This document shows, piece after piece, positions 49,952-58,384 of a DNA stretch of 64,000 bases (position 1 is its first letter; the number at the start of each line of letters is the position of its first letter). Below the pieces are notes generated by a model. That model saw nothing but the letters and a program-made list of their open reading frames with translations. It was not told the origin of the DNA and searched no databases. This stretch comes from JALYNX01 sp963780755. Its GTDB lineage: Bacteria > Actinomycetota > Acidimicrobiia > Spongiisociales > ZC4RG35. Where the stretch lies: the NCBI GenBank assembly GCA_963780755.1, contig CAWACX010000001.1, positions 310,001-374,000 of the forward strand. Reading direction: 5' to 3'. The position numbers were made by a program, and so were the translations under genes.

Positions 49952-51991
49952 ATGAGCACCAACAACCACCTCGAAGAAGACGACATCAACCAGATCCGAG
50001 ACGACATAGACCGGGTCGACTCCGAGATCCTCAAGCTGCTGGCCGAGCGCAAGGCATTCAGCCTCCGCATGGCCCGGGAGAAGGGCCTGCACGCCCGGCC
50101 CTCCCGCGACATGTCCCGGGAAGAGGACCTGATCTCGGACCGGATAAGCGCCGGCATGAGCCACGACCTCGACTCGGGCCTGGTGAACCGGGTTTGGCGG
50201 GAGATCATCAACGACTCGGTGCGGGTCCAACAGGAGTTCCTGGGCCGGAGCGAGGCAGCGCCGGACCAGGTCACCGTGGCCATTCAGGGGATCGATGGCT
50301 CCTACAGCCATCTCGCCTCACGCCAGTTCTTCGACGGCAAGGGCTTGACCCCGAACTACGTGAAAGCTCACACCTTCGCCGATGCGGTCCGCGCAGTGCA
50401 GCAGGGAAATGCCGATGTCGCCGTGCTTCCGGTGGAAAACACCACATCTGGTGCCATCTCGGAGGTCTATGACCTGCTGTTGGACAGTCAGCTCCACTTC
50501 GTCGGTGACGTGCGGTTTCGGGTTCGACACTGTCTTCTCGGGGTGGCGGGGGCGTCGATCACCGGCCTTCGCCGGATCTACTGCCATCCGCAAGCGGTCA
50601 CCCAGTGCTCCGAGTTCCTGGCCGGCCTCGACCACTGCGAGATCGTCTACTTCTCCGACACCGCCCTCTCCGGGAAGGTGATCGGGGAGATGAACGACCC
50701 CACGGTGGCCGCGATCGCCAGTGAGGAAGCGGCACGCCTCTACGGGCTCGACATCCTCAAGTCCGGCATCGCCAACCAGTCAGAGAACTACACCAGGTTC
50801 GTCGTGGTCGCTCCCACTCCGATAGACGTGCCCGATGGGGTTCTCTCCAAGACTTCGATAGTGATGGCGGTTGGAAACCATCCCGGTGCCTTGATGGACG
50901 CGCTGGCAGTGTTCCGGGAGGCGGACATCAACCTGGTGATGCTGGAGTCTCGGCCGATACCGAGCAATCCGAGGGAGGAGCTGTTTTACCTCGACTTCGA
51001 CGGCAACCTCTCCGACCCCGCGGTTCAGGCGGTGTTCGATGCCCTCACCAAGCAGGTCCGGTTCCTCAAGGTGCTCGGCAGCTACCCGTCGCGTGATCTC
51101 CGCCCCCGGCCGGTGCGCCGGGAGTCGGAGCGGTTGGAGCCTCAGGGTCTCGAAGCGATCCCAGTGGCAGCAGCGCTGTCCAGTGGCCCCAAGGGAGTCA
51201 AGCTTGGGAGCAGGGTCCACAAGGAGAACAACACCGTCGTCGAGGTCCAGGGTGTGGAGATCGGCGGCGAGCAGATGGTGGTCATGGCCGGGCCGTGCGC
51301 TGTGGAATCGTGGGACCAGGTGATGGCCGCAGCCAAGGGAGTCAAAGAAGCCGGGGGCTCGGTGCTTCGCGGCGGTTGCTTCAAGCCCCGATCTTCGCCC
51401 TATTCCTTCCAGGGCCTGGGCTACGAGGGTCTGGAGATGCTGGTGGAGGCGGGCCGGGCTTACGGGCTCCCGGTGGTCACCGAGGTCCTCTCGCCGGAGG
51501 ACGTCGAGGGCATTTCCCGCAAGGCCGACATCCTCCAGGTCGGCGCTCGGAATATGCAGAACTTCTCGCTGCTCAATGCGGTAGGACGGGCCCATCGCCC
51601 GGTGCTGCTCAAGCGTGGGATGAGCTCGTCAATCGAAGAACTGCTCCAGGCGGCGGAGTACATCCTGGCCGGTGGCAACCAGGAGGTGATTCTCTGTGAA
51701 CGGGGGATTCGCACCTTTGAGACTGCCACCAGGAACACCCTCGATTTGAGCGCGGTCCCGGTGCTGCGCCGTCACACCCACCTCCCGATCATCGTCGACC
51801 CGTCGCACGCGGCCGGGGACCGTGAGCTCGTGGCGCCGCTGGCCCTCGCGGCGCAGGCGATCGGTGCGGACGGCCTGATCATCGAGGTCCATCCCAATCC
51901 CGACGAGGCTCTCAGCGATGGGCCGCAGTCACTGCGGCTCGAACAGTTCGGGACGCTGATGGGTGCTCTCGGCTTCACACCCGCTCTTTAA
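49952..51991 (+). CDS. Fusion: chorismate mutase - prephenate dehydratase - ACT - DAHP synthase
   Basis: A 679-residue multidomain enzyme. Residues ~8-90 are an AroQ chorismate mutase (INQIRDDIDRVDSEILKLLA). Residues ~105-290 are prephenate dehydratase (VAIQGIDGSYSHLASRQFFD, VLPVENTTSGAISEVYDLLL, NYTRFVVV). Residues ~300-385 are an ACT regulatory domain with ESRP. Residues ~415-679 are a type I DAHP synthase (VVMAGPCAVESWDQVMAAAK, GGCFKPRSSPYSFQGLGYEG, VLLKRGMSSSIEELLQAAEY, IIVDPSHAAGDREL). It joins the first shikimate step to the phenylalanine branch. The start lacks a good ribosome binding site. Confidence 0.93.
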   Translation: MSTNNHLEEDDINQIRDDIDRVDSEILKLLAERKAFSLRMAREKGLHARPSRDMSREEDLISDRISAGMSHDLDSGLVNRVWREIINDSVRVQQEFLGRSEAAPDQVTVAIQGIDGSYSHLASRQFFDGKGLTPNYVKAHTFADAVRAVQQGNADVAVLPVENTTSGAISEVYDLLLDSQLHFVGDVRFRVRHCLLGVAGASITGLRRIYCHPQAVTQCSEFLAGLDHCEIVYFSDTALSGKVIGEMNDPTVAAIASEEAARLYGLDILKSGIANQSENYTRFVVVAPTPIDVPDGVLSKTSIVMAVGNHPGALMDALAVFREADINLVMLESRPIPSNPREELFYLDFDGNLSDPAVQAVFDALTKQVRFLKVLGSYPSRDLRPRPVRRESERLEPQGLEAIPVAAALSSGPKGVKLGSRVHKENNTVVEVQGVEIGGEQMVVMAGPCAVESWDQVMAAAKGVKEAGGSVLRGGCFKPRSSPYSFQGLGYEGLEMLVEAGRAYGLPVVTEVLSPEDVEGISRKADILQVGARNMQNFSLLNAVGRAHRPVLLKRGMSSSIEELLQAAEYILAGGNQEVILCERGIRTFETATRNTLDLSAVPVLRRHTHLPIIVDPSHAAGDRELVAPLALAAQAIGADGLIIEVHPNPDEALSDGPQSLRLEQFGTLMGALGFTPAL

Positions 51992-52605
51992 ACGGATTGG
52001 CTTCCGGCGGTGGTCGGGAGCCAGCCCGGCCGTTTCATCTCGTGGCGGGTGATCTCGTCCTCGTGGATGAGGGTGGTCCCGATCCGGTCCAGGCCGTGGA
52101 GGAGGCGGTCCTTGACCGACGGATCGAAGTCGAATCCGGTCTCGAACCCGTCGCCAGTGACCGTCTGTTGCTCGAGATCGATGGTGACCGTCGCGTCGGG
52201 GTCCTGCGCCATCTCCATCAGTCGACGCACCTCGGCGTCGGGTAGCTCGACGATGAGCAGCCCGATGTTTGCCGAGTTGTTGCGGAAGATGTCGGCAGTC
52301 GAAGGGGCGATGACGGCATCGAATCCCCAGTCCTGAAGGGCCCACGGCGCGTGCTCCCGCGACGAGCCGCACCCAAAGTTGGAACCGGCGACGAGGACGC
52401 GTGCCCCTTCTCGCTCCGGGCGATTGGTTATGAAGTCCTTGATCTCGGACCCATCGTCGTGGTGGGCCCAGTTGTAGAAGAGGAACTCGCCGTAGCCGTC
52501 GCGCTCTATCCGCTTCAGGAATTGCTGGGGGATGATCTGGTCGGTGTCGACGTCAGCTCGGTCCAGGGGGACCATCGAACCGCGGACCACACGGACCGGC
52601 TTCAT
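51988..52605 (-). CDS. leuD: 3-isopropylmalate dehydratase small subunit
   Basis: A 205-residue protein: RADVDTDQIIPQQFLKRIER, GYGEFLFYNWAHHDDGSEIK and GSNFGCGSSREHAPWALQDW are the swivel-domain signatures. It completes isopropylmalate isomerase with LeuC. ATG 52605 overlaps the leuC stop by 4 nt. Its stop overlaps that of the convergent aromatic gene within TTTAAA. Confidence 0.95.
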   Translation of the reverse strand: MKPVRVVRGSMVPLDRADVDTDQIIPQQFLKRIERDGYGEFLFYNWAHHDDGSEIKDFITNRPEREGARVLVAGSNFGCGSSREHAPWALQDWGFDAVIAPSTADIFRNNSANIGLLIVELPDAEVRRLMEMAQDPDATVTIDLEQQTVTGDGFETGFDFDPSVKDRLLHGLDRIGTTLIHEDEITRHEMKRPGWLPTTAGSQSV

Positions 52606-54005
52606 GCCTTGCCCCAATCCCTGACATCGACGAAGTGACCGGCAACCGCTGCCGCCGCGGCCATCGCGGGGCTCACCAGGTGGGTTCTCGCTCCCCGGCC
52701 CTGACGCCCCTCGTAGTTGCGGTTCGAGGTCGAGGCCACACGTTCCCCGGAGGGGATCACGTCCGGGTTCATCGCCAGACAGCTCGAGCAACCCGCATCG
52801 CGCCACTCGAAGCCGGCGGCGAGAAACACGGCGTCGAGGCCCTCCGCCTCGGCTTGGGCCTTCACCCGCATCGAGCCCGGCACCACGACAGCGCTCACTG
52901 TCGGAGCGACCTGGCGCCCTTCCACGACCTTGGCGGCAGCTCTCAGGTCCTCGATTCGGCCGTTGGTGCAGGAGCCAAGGAACACATGGTCGATGGTGAT
53001 CTCACGGATCGCGGTGCCCGGCTCCAGTCCCATGTACTCCAGAGCGCGGGCGGTGGCGTCACGCTGCAGTGGGTCATCGAAGCTGTCGGGTGATGGAACA
53101 TGACCATCGACCGTTGTGGTCTGGGCCGGATTGACACCCCAACTGACGTGGGGCACGAGTGCAGAGGCGTCGATCTCGACGACCTTGTCGAAGACCGCGT
53201 CGGGGTCGGTGACTAGGGAGCTCCATTCATCGACCGCTTCATTCCATTTCTGGCCGGTCGGAGCGAATGGCCGACCCTCGATGAAGGTCAGAGTGGTGTC
53301 GTCGGGTGCGATCATCCCGGCCCTCGCCCCGCCTTCGATCGACATGTTGCAGATGGTCATCCTCTGCTCCATGGAGAGCATTCTGATGGCCTCCCCCCGA
53401 TACTCGACCACGTGACGGGTGCCACCGGCGACTCCGATCTGGGCGATGATTCCCAGGATCAAGTCCTTGGCTGCGACCCCCAGGGGTATGGCGCCGCTGA
53501 CTTCGACGGCCATGGAGAGCGGTGTCGACTGCCACAACGTCTGGGTCGCCAGGACGTGCTCGACTTCGGAGGTCCCGATGCCAAACGCCAGCGCCCCGAA
53601 AGCCCCGTGGGTCGAGGTGTGGCTGTCCCCGCAAACAATGAGCATCCCGGGTTGGGTCAGGCCTTGTTCCGGGCCCACCACGTGGACGATCCCCTGTCGG
53701 GGGTCGTCGATCCCGTACATCGGGATCCCGTGCCGGGCGCAGTTGTCGCGAAGGGCTTCCACCTGGCGCTTTGACATCGGGTCCAGGATCCCGAGGTGGC
53801 GGCCAGTGGTGGGAATGCCGTGATCGACTGTGGCGAACGTGAGGTCGGGGCGGCGCACTTTCCTGCCGGCCTGGGCCAGGCTCGAGAACGCCTGAGGAGA
53901 GGTCACTTCGTGGACCAGGTGCATGTCTGCGAACAGCAACGCCGGGTCGCCGGGGACAACGACATGGGTTTCCCAGACCTTCTCGAAGAGAGTCTTCGCC
54001 GTCAT
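52602..54005 (-). CDS. leuC: 3-isopropylmalate dehydratase large subunit
   Basis: A 467-residue aconitase-family protein. Fe-S ligands are in VFLGSCTNGRIEDL and DAGCSSCLAMNPD; VCGDSHTSTHGAFGALAFGI and ATVDHGIPTTGRH are also diagnostic. It isomerises 2- to 3-isopropylmalate. ATG start with 4-nt overlaps on both sides, in an operon ilvB-ilvN-leuB-leuC-leuD. Confidence 0.96.
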   Translation of the reverse strand: MTAKTLFEKVWETHVVVPGDPALLFADMHLVHEVTSPQAFSSLAQAGRKVRRPDLTFATVDHGIPTTGRHLGILDPMSKRQVEALRDNCARHGIPMYGIDDPRQGIVHVVGPEQGLTQPGMLIVCGDSHTSTHGAFGALAFGIGTSEVEHVLATQTLWQSTPLSMAVEVSGAIPLGVAAKDLILGIIAQIGVAGGTRHVVEYRGEAIRMLSMEQRMTICNMSIEGGARAGMIAPDDTTLTFIEGRPFAPTGQKWNEAVDEWSSLVTDPDAVFDKVVEIDASALVPHVSWGVNPAQTTTVDGHVPSPDSFDDPLQRDATARALEYMGLEPGTAIREITIDHVFLGSCTNGRIEDLRAAAKVVEGRQVAPTVSAVVVPGSMRVKAQAEAEGLDAVFLAAGFEWRDAGCSSCLAMNPDVIPSGERVASTSNRNYEGRQGRGARTHLVSPAMAAAAAVAGHFVDVRDWGKA

Positions 54006-55081
54006 GGGGTCGCCTCTAGTGGCACCGGACCGCTGACCAATGCGATCACCTGATCACCTACCTCGGATGTCGAGGCCTCCATCTTTCCCGCCCGCAGAGA
54101 AGGGAGGGACCCGGCGACGGACCCAACCGCTTGCTCCACAGCGCTGGCAGCATCGTGCTCACCGACGTGGTCGAGCAGCATCCCGGCGGCGCCGATGGCG
54201 GCGAGTGGGTTGATCTGACCGGTCCCTTCGAAACCGGGGGCGGTTCCGCCAATGGGCTCGAACATCGACACACCGTGTGGGTTGAGGTTGGCCCCCGAGG
54301 CTATGCCCATCCCACCCTGAATGGCGGCGGCGAGGTCGGTGATGATGTCGCCAAACATGTTGTCGGTGACGATGACATCGAAGCGACCGGGATCTTCGAC
54401 CATCCACAGGCAGGTGGCATCGACATGGGCGTAGCCCGTCGACACGTCGGGGTACTCGGTAGCGACCTCGGCGAACACCCGGGCCCAAAGGTCCCAGGCA
54501 TAGGTGAGGACGTTGGTCTTCCCGCAGAGGGTGAGGTGGCGCCGGGGCCGGGTGCGGGCGAGGTCGAAGGCGTAACGGATGCAGCGCTCCACCCCGAAGC
54601 GGCTGTTCACCGACTGCTGGACCGCGACTTCGAACGGCGAGCCCTTGGCGGTGAACTCGCCGGCACCGACGTACAGGCCCTCGCTGTTCTCCCTGACCAC
54701 GATGAAGTCGACATCGGAGGGCTCGATGTCGCGGAGCGGGCTCCGAACTCCCGGGTGCAATTTGACGGGGCGCAGGTTGATATAGAGGTCGAGCTCGCGC
54801 CGCAGGCGTAGCAGGATGTCCTGTTCGAGGATGCCCGGTGGGACCTGGGGATGCCCGATTGCACCAAACAGGATTGCATCCACCGAGGAGAGCGCCTCCA
54901 GGTCCGCTCCGGTAAGGGTGTCACCCGAGCGCAGGTAACGGCTGCCTCCGATGTCGTGGTGGGTGTATTCGACTTCGAAATCGAACACGGCAGAGGCGTG
55001 GTCGATGACCTTGACGGCCTCGGCGACCACTTCAGGCCCGGTCCCGTCACCGGGAATGACTGCGATGCGATGTGCCGTCAT
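54002..55081 (-). CDS. leuB: 3-isopropylmalate dehydrogenase
   Basis: A 359-residue beta-decarboxylating dehydrogenase. VIPGDGTGPEVVAEAVKVID starts the protein, substrate residues lie in LRRELDLYINLRPVKLHPGV and VVRENSEGLYVGAGE, and the metal site is TDNMFGDIITDLAA. NAD use is suggested by the GTAPGFEGTGQINPLAAIGA block. It is close to the tartrate dehydrogenase side of the family, but the operon context supports LeuB. It overlaps leuC by 4 nt. Confidence 0.92.
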   Translation of the reverse strand: MTAHRIAVIPGDGTGPEVVAEAVKVIDHASAVFDFEVEYTHHDIGGSRYLRSGDTLTGADLEALSSVDAILFGAIGHPQVPPGILEQDILLRLRRELDLYINLRPVKLHPGVRSPLRDIEPSDVDFIVVRENSEGLYVGAGEFTAKGSPFEVAVQQSVNSRFGVERCIRYAFDLARTRPRRHLTLCGKTNVLTYAWDLWARVFAEVATEYPDVSTGYAHVDATCLWMVEDPGRFDVIVTDNMFGDIITDLAAAIQGGMGIASGANLNPHGVSMFEPIGGTAPGFEGTGQINPLAAIGAAGMLLDHVGEHDAASAVEQAVGSVAGSLPSLRAGKMEASTSEVGDQVIALVSGPVPLEATP

Positions 55082-55097
55082 CCTGGCGACGGTCGGG

Positions 55098-55607
55098 TCA
55101 CGATGCGACCCCGGCGGTCGCCGTGGATGGGCTGAGCTCGGACTCGCGCCTCATGGCGATGCGCCCCGACTTCACGAGGTCGAGGACCCCATATCCCGAC
55201 ATGTGGTCGAGAAAGGTGCTGAGGTGGGCAGGGCTTCCCGCGACCTCGAATGTTATGGAACCGGTCCCGAGGTCGATCACTTTCGCGTCGAAGAGAGAGG
55301 CGGTGTCACGGACTTCCCCACGATTCGACGCCTCGCAGCGGATCCGGGCGATCATCACCTCTCGTTCCAACGAGGCGCCTGCTTCGAGCTCTTGGACCTT
55401 GATCACGTTGACCAGCTTGTTCAGTTGCTTGGTCAGTTGCTCCAACTCGGGGGCGTCGACGACCAAGGTGATTCGGGACCTCCCTTCGACGTGGGTGGGG
55501 CCGACCGCAAGGGAATGGATGTTGAAGCCGCGATTGGAGAACATGGCCGAGACTCGGGCCAGGACCCCGGGCTTGTTCTCGACCAGCACCGTCAAGGTGT
55601 GCTGCAT
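55098..55607 (-). CDS. ilvN: Acetolactate synthase regulatory subunit
   Basis: A 169-residue protein. Residues 1-80 are an ACT domain (LTVLVENKPGVLARVSAMFS, NRGFNIHSLAVGPTHVEGRS). The second half (EREVMIARIRCEASNRGEVR) is the C-terminal ACT-like domain. It gives valine feedback to the IlvB catalytic subunit. ATG 55607 overlaps the ilvB stop by one base. Confidence 0.95.
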   Translation of the reverse strand: MQHTLTVLVENKPGVLARVSAMFSNRGFNIHSLAVGPTHVEGRSRITLVVDAPELEQLTKQLNKLVNVIKVQELEAGASLEREVMIARIRCEASNRGEVRDTASLFDAKVIDLGTGSITFEVAGSPAHLSTFLDHMSGYGVLDLVKSGRIAMRRESELSPSTATAGVAS

Positions 55608-57325
55608 CAGAGGTCGTCCCGGCTCATCACGATCCGATCGTTGGATCCGCCGGCGGGGACCATTGGGAAGCACATCTCCTCGGTGTCGACCACGACTTCG
55701 AGCACCACGGGACGGTCGTTCACCGAGAGCGACTTCTCGATCGCGGGATCGACCTCGGAGGGATGATCGACCCGGAGGCCGACGCAGCCCATTGCCTCGG
55801 CGAGCATCGGGTAGTCGGGAGTGTGTGTCGTCAGATCGACGGCCGACAGTCGGCCACCGTAGAACAAGTTCTGCCACTGCTTGACCATCCCGTATCCGCC
55901 GTTGTTGAACACGGCGATCTTCACCGGGATGTTCTCGGTGGACGCGGTGATCAACTCCTGGCAGGTCATCTGGAAGCACCCGTCGCCGTCCAGCGCGTAG
56001 ACCAGGTCATCGGGGCGAGCCGCCTTGGCGCCGATCGCCGCCGGCACGGCAAACCCCATGGTCCCCAGCCCACCGGAGTTGATCCAGGAACGAGGCTCTT
56101 CGAACCCCCAGAACTGGGAGGCCCACATCTGGTGCTGGCCCACACCGGCTGCAACCACGGCCTGGCCACCGGTGGCGGCGTGGAGGCGCTCGATGAAGTA
56201 TTGGACCTTGATCGGGCCGTCCGGCTCCTGGTCGTATGCCAGCGGGTGGCTTTGCTTCCAGCTCCCGATCTGGCCGAGCCACTCGGCACGCGGCGGTGCT
56301 TGGGCCAGGTCTCTGCGTGCGGAGAGCTCCTCGATGAAATGGGTGAGCACCCATCGAGCGTCACCCACGATCGGGACGTCCGCCTGGCGGACCTTGCCGA
56401 TCTCCGCGGGGTCTACGTCGACGTGGATGATCTTGGCCGCAGGGGCGAAAGCCGCCGGATCGCCGGTGACCCGGTCATCGAAGCGGGCTCCGAGACTGAT
56501 AAGCACATCTGACTTCTGGATGGCGGTGGTCGCCGTGTATAGGCCGTGCATCCCGGGCATGCCCAACGCCAGGGGATGGGTGTCGGGGAAAGCGCCACGA
56601 GCCATGAGAGTGGTGACGACAGGGACATTGGCCGCTTCGGCAAAGGCGAGCAGTTCGGGAGCGGCCCCGGCCTTGATCACCCCACCCCCGACGTAGAGCA
56701 CCGGTCGCTCGGCAGACTCGATCAGGTCGATCGCCGCCCTGATCTGGATGGGGTGGCCCTTCACCGTCGGCTTGTAACCGGGGAGCTTGGTGTCGACCGG
56801 CTCGTGCCAGGTGGTTGCCTGGTTGAGGATGTCCTTGGGGAGGTCGACGAGGACGGGCCCGGGTCGCCCGGTGGAAGCGATGTGGAACGCCTGGTGAATG
56901 ATGTCCGGGATCTCGTCGGCGTGGGTCACCAGATACGAATGCTTGGTGCAGTGCATGGCGAGGCCTGTGGTGTAGGCCTCCTGGAATGCGTCGGAGCCAA
57001 TCGCCGTGGTCGGGACCTGGCCGGTGATGGCGACCAAGGGTGTCGAGTCCATCAGGGCGTTCTGCAACGGCGTTATCAGGTTGGTGGCGCCAGGCCCGGA
57101 GGTGGCCATGACGACGCCGACCCGCCCGCTGGCCTGGGCAAAGCCTTCCGCCATGTGCCCCGCACCCTGCTCGTGACGGGCCAGGACGTGGCGGATCGGG
57201 CTATCGACCAAGGGGTCGTAGGCAGGGAGGATCGCCCCGCCGGGCACACCGAAGATCAGATCCACACCCTCGTGCTCGAGGCTGCGGAGCAGTGAATTGG
57301 ACCCGGTGTATGTCTTTTCGCTCAT
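55607..57325 (-). CDS. ilvB: Acetolactate synthase catalytic subunit
   Basis: A 572-residue ThDP enzyme. The catalytic Glu is in VLARHEQGAGHMAEGFAQAS, SGPGATNLITPLQNALMDST and AITGQVPTTAIGSDAFQE follow, and the ThDP-Mg motif is DGDGCFQMTCQELITASTEN with FNNGGYGMVKQW. I list ATG 57325. Two in-frame TTG codons at 57337 and 57334 lie closer to the GGAGGG Shine-Dalgarno that sits inside the attenuator stem; TTG 57334 has the ideal 7-nt spacing and may be the real start. ilvC and leuA are not in the window. Confidence 0.95.
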   Translation of the reverse strand: MSEKTYTGSNSLLRSLEHEGVDLIFGVPGGAILPAYDPLVDSPIRHVLARHEQGAGHMAEGFAQASGRVGVVMATSGPGATNLITPLQNALMDSTPLVAITGQVPTTAIGSDAFQEAYTTGLAMHCTKHSYLVTHADEIPDIIHQAFHIASTGRPGPVLVDLPKDILNQATTWHEPVDTKLPGYKPTVKGHPIQIRAAIDLIESAERPVLYVGGGVIKAGAAPELLAFAEAANVPVVTTLMARGAFPDTHPLALGMPGMHGLYTATTAIQKSDVLISLGARFDDRVTGDPAAFAPAAKIIHVDVDPAEIGKVRQADVPIVGDARWVLTHFIEELSARRDLAQAPPRAEWLGQIGSWKQSHPLAYDQEPDGPIKVQYFIERLHAATGGQAVVAAGVGQHQMWASQFWGFEEPRSWINSGGLGTMGFAVPAAIGAKAARPDDLVYALDGDGCFQMTCQELITASTENIPVKIAVFNNGGYGMVKQWQNLFYGGRLSAVDLTTHTPDYPMLAEAMGCVGLRVDHPSEVDPAIEKSLSVNDRPVVLEVVVDTEEMCFPMVPAGGSNDRIVMSRDDL

Positions 57326-57334
57326 GAAATTCAA

Positions 57335-57358
57335 CAAAAAACCCTCCGGGCGGGAGGG
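57335..57358 (-). terminator. Attenuator terminator before ilvB
   Basis: On the minus strand CCCTCC-CGCCC-GGAGGG is followed directly by TTTTTTG: a classic intrinsic terminator 10-15 nt before the ilvB start. The 3' arm GGAGGG is also the best ribosome binding site for ilvB, so a formed stem blocks both transcription and translation. A GC-rich segment at 57361-57385 could form the competing stem. Confidence 0.85.
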
Positions 57359-57385
57359 TCGAGCGCACGCGGTGGACAGCGCGCG

Positions 57386-57430
57386 CTACTCGATAAGGCT
57401 CAATACGTCGGCGGCGAAGTCCTGCTTCAT
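57386..57430 (-). CDS. ilvB leader peptide (Val/Leu/Ile attenuator)
   Basis: A 14-residue frame, MKQDFAADVLSLIE, ending in TAG. Five of the last six residues are V-L-S-L-I, four of them the end-product amino acids of the operon. The ATG is 9 nt from the -10 box of a strong promoter and the stop is about 27 nt from the terminator stem. This is the architecture of actinobacterial ilv attenuation: starvation for Val, Leu or Ile would stall the ribosome on the last codons and prevent the terminator. Prediction from sequence. Confidence 0.85.
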   Translation of the reverse strand: MKQDFAADVLSLIE

Positions 57431-57439
57431 TGTCGTTCG

Positions 57440-57468
57440 AGTAAACACCCTGCTCAGCGGGATGTCAA
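57440..57468 (-). promoter_or_regulatory. Promoter of the ilv-leu operon
   Basis: Minus strand TTGACA (57468-57463), 17 nt, TTTACT (57445-57440), followed by 9 nt to the leader ATG. Consensus -35 and fair -10. Confidence 0.75.
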
Positions 57469-57517
57469 GGTCACTTTAAGGGATCGGTGCCCTCCATCTC
57501 CCGCTTGAGCAGGTTGA

Positions 57518-58384
57518 ATGCCGGCCATGTTCGGAGTGGCGGAGCTCGGTGGCACCAAGGCCCTGGTTGGGTTCGGGGATCGGACCGGGGCGCTCTCCGA
57601 TGTGGCGCGGGTCCCGACCACCAGCCCAACGGAGACCATGTCCCGGGTAATCGCCCATCTGGGCAGCCGGGACGACCTGACTGCGATCGGAATCGCCAGC
57701 TTCGGCCCGCTCGAATTGCGTGAGCATCACGACGAATTTGGTCACATCACCAACACCACCAAGCCCGGCTGGTCCCAGATCTCGGTGCTGGAGCAAGTCC
57801 AGGAGGCCTTCGACCTCCCCATCGGGCTGGACACCGACGTCAACGGAGCCGCGCTCGGGGAAGGTCGGTGGGGTGCGGCCCGCGGGCTCGAGGACTTCGT
57901 GTACCTGACGGTGGGAACCGGGATCGGTGGCGGCGCGGTGTCCGGAGGGCGCCTGGTTCGGGGCCTGTCCCATCCCGAGATGGGTCACGTCGTGGTCGAG
58001 CGGCGCGCCGGTGACCCATTCGAAGGGGTTTGTGACTATCACGGTGACTGTCTGGAGGGCATGGCCAGCGGTCCGGCGCTCGAGGCCAGGTTCGGGGAGA
58101 GCTCGGGGCATGACGCGGAGGAGGTGGTCGAGTTGGCGGCGTTCTACCTGGCACAGGGGATCAGAGACATCGTGTACATCCTGTCCCCGCAGCGGGTGGT
58201 GGTCGGCGGTGGGGTGGCGAGTCTCGCTGGGCTGGTCCCAACCATCGAGCGCCACCTCGCTTCACGCCTGGGCTCGTATCCGGGCCTCGCCGAGCACGGC
58301 GCCGGATTCGTGGTCCCTGCCGGTCTGGGGGACCGGTCCGGCCTGGCTGGGGCGCTGATTCTCGCCGAGAATGCGCAGTCCTGA
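57518..58384 (+). CDS. ROK-family sugar kinase (fructokinase-like)
   Basis: A 288-residue kinase. ATP loop ELGGTKALVGFG, VTxxGG-like VNGAALGEGRWGAA, TVGTGIGGGAVSGG, and the ROK zinc motif H-P-E-M-G-H...C-D-Y-H-G-D-C-L-E-G. The C-x-x-H form is that of fructokinases (ScrK/YdhR type) rather than GlcNAc kinases, which usually read C-x-C-G. ATG 57527 (MFGVAELGG) is an equally good start. The next gene overlaps by one base (TGATG). Confidence 0.88.
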   Translation: MPAMFGVAELGGTKALVGFGDRTGALSDVARVPTTSPTETMSRVIAHLGSRDDLTAIGIASFGPLELREHHDEFGHITNTTKPGWSQISVLEQVQEAFDLPIGLDTDVNGAALGEGRWGAARGLEDFVYLTVGTGIGGGAVSGGRLVRGLSHPEMGHVVVERRAGDPFEGVCDYHGDCLEGMASGPALEARFGESSGHDAEEVVELAAFYLAQGIRDIVYILSPQRVVVGGGVASLAGLVPTIERHLASRLGSYPGLAEHGAGFVVPAGLGDRSGLAGALILAENAQS

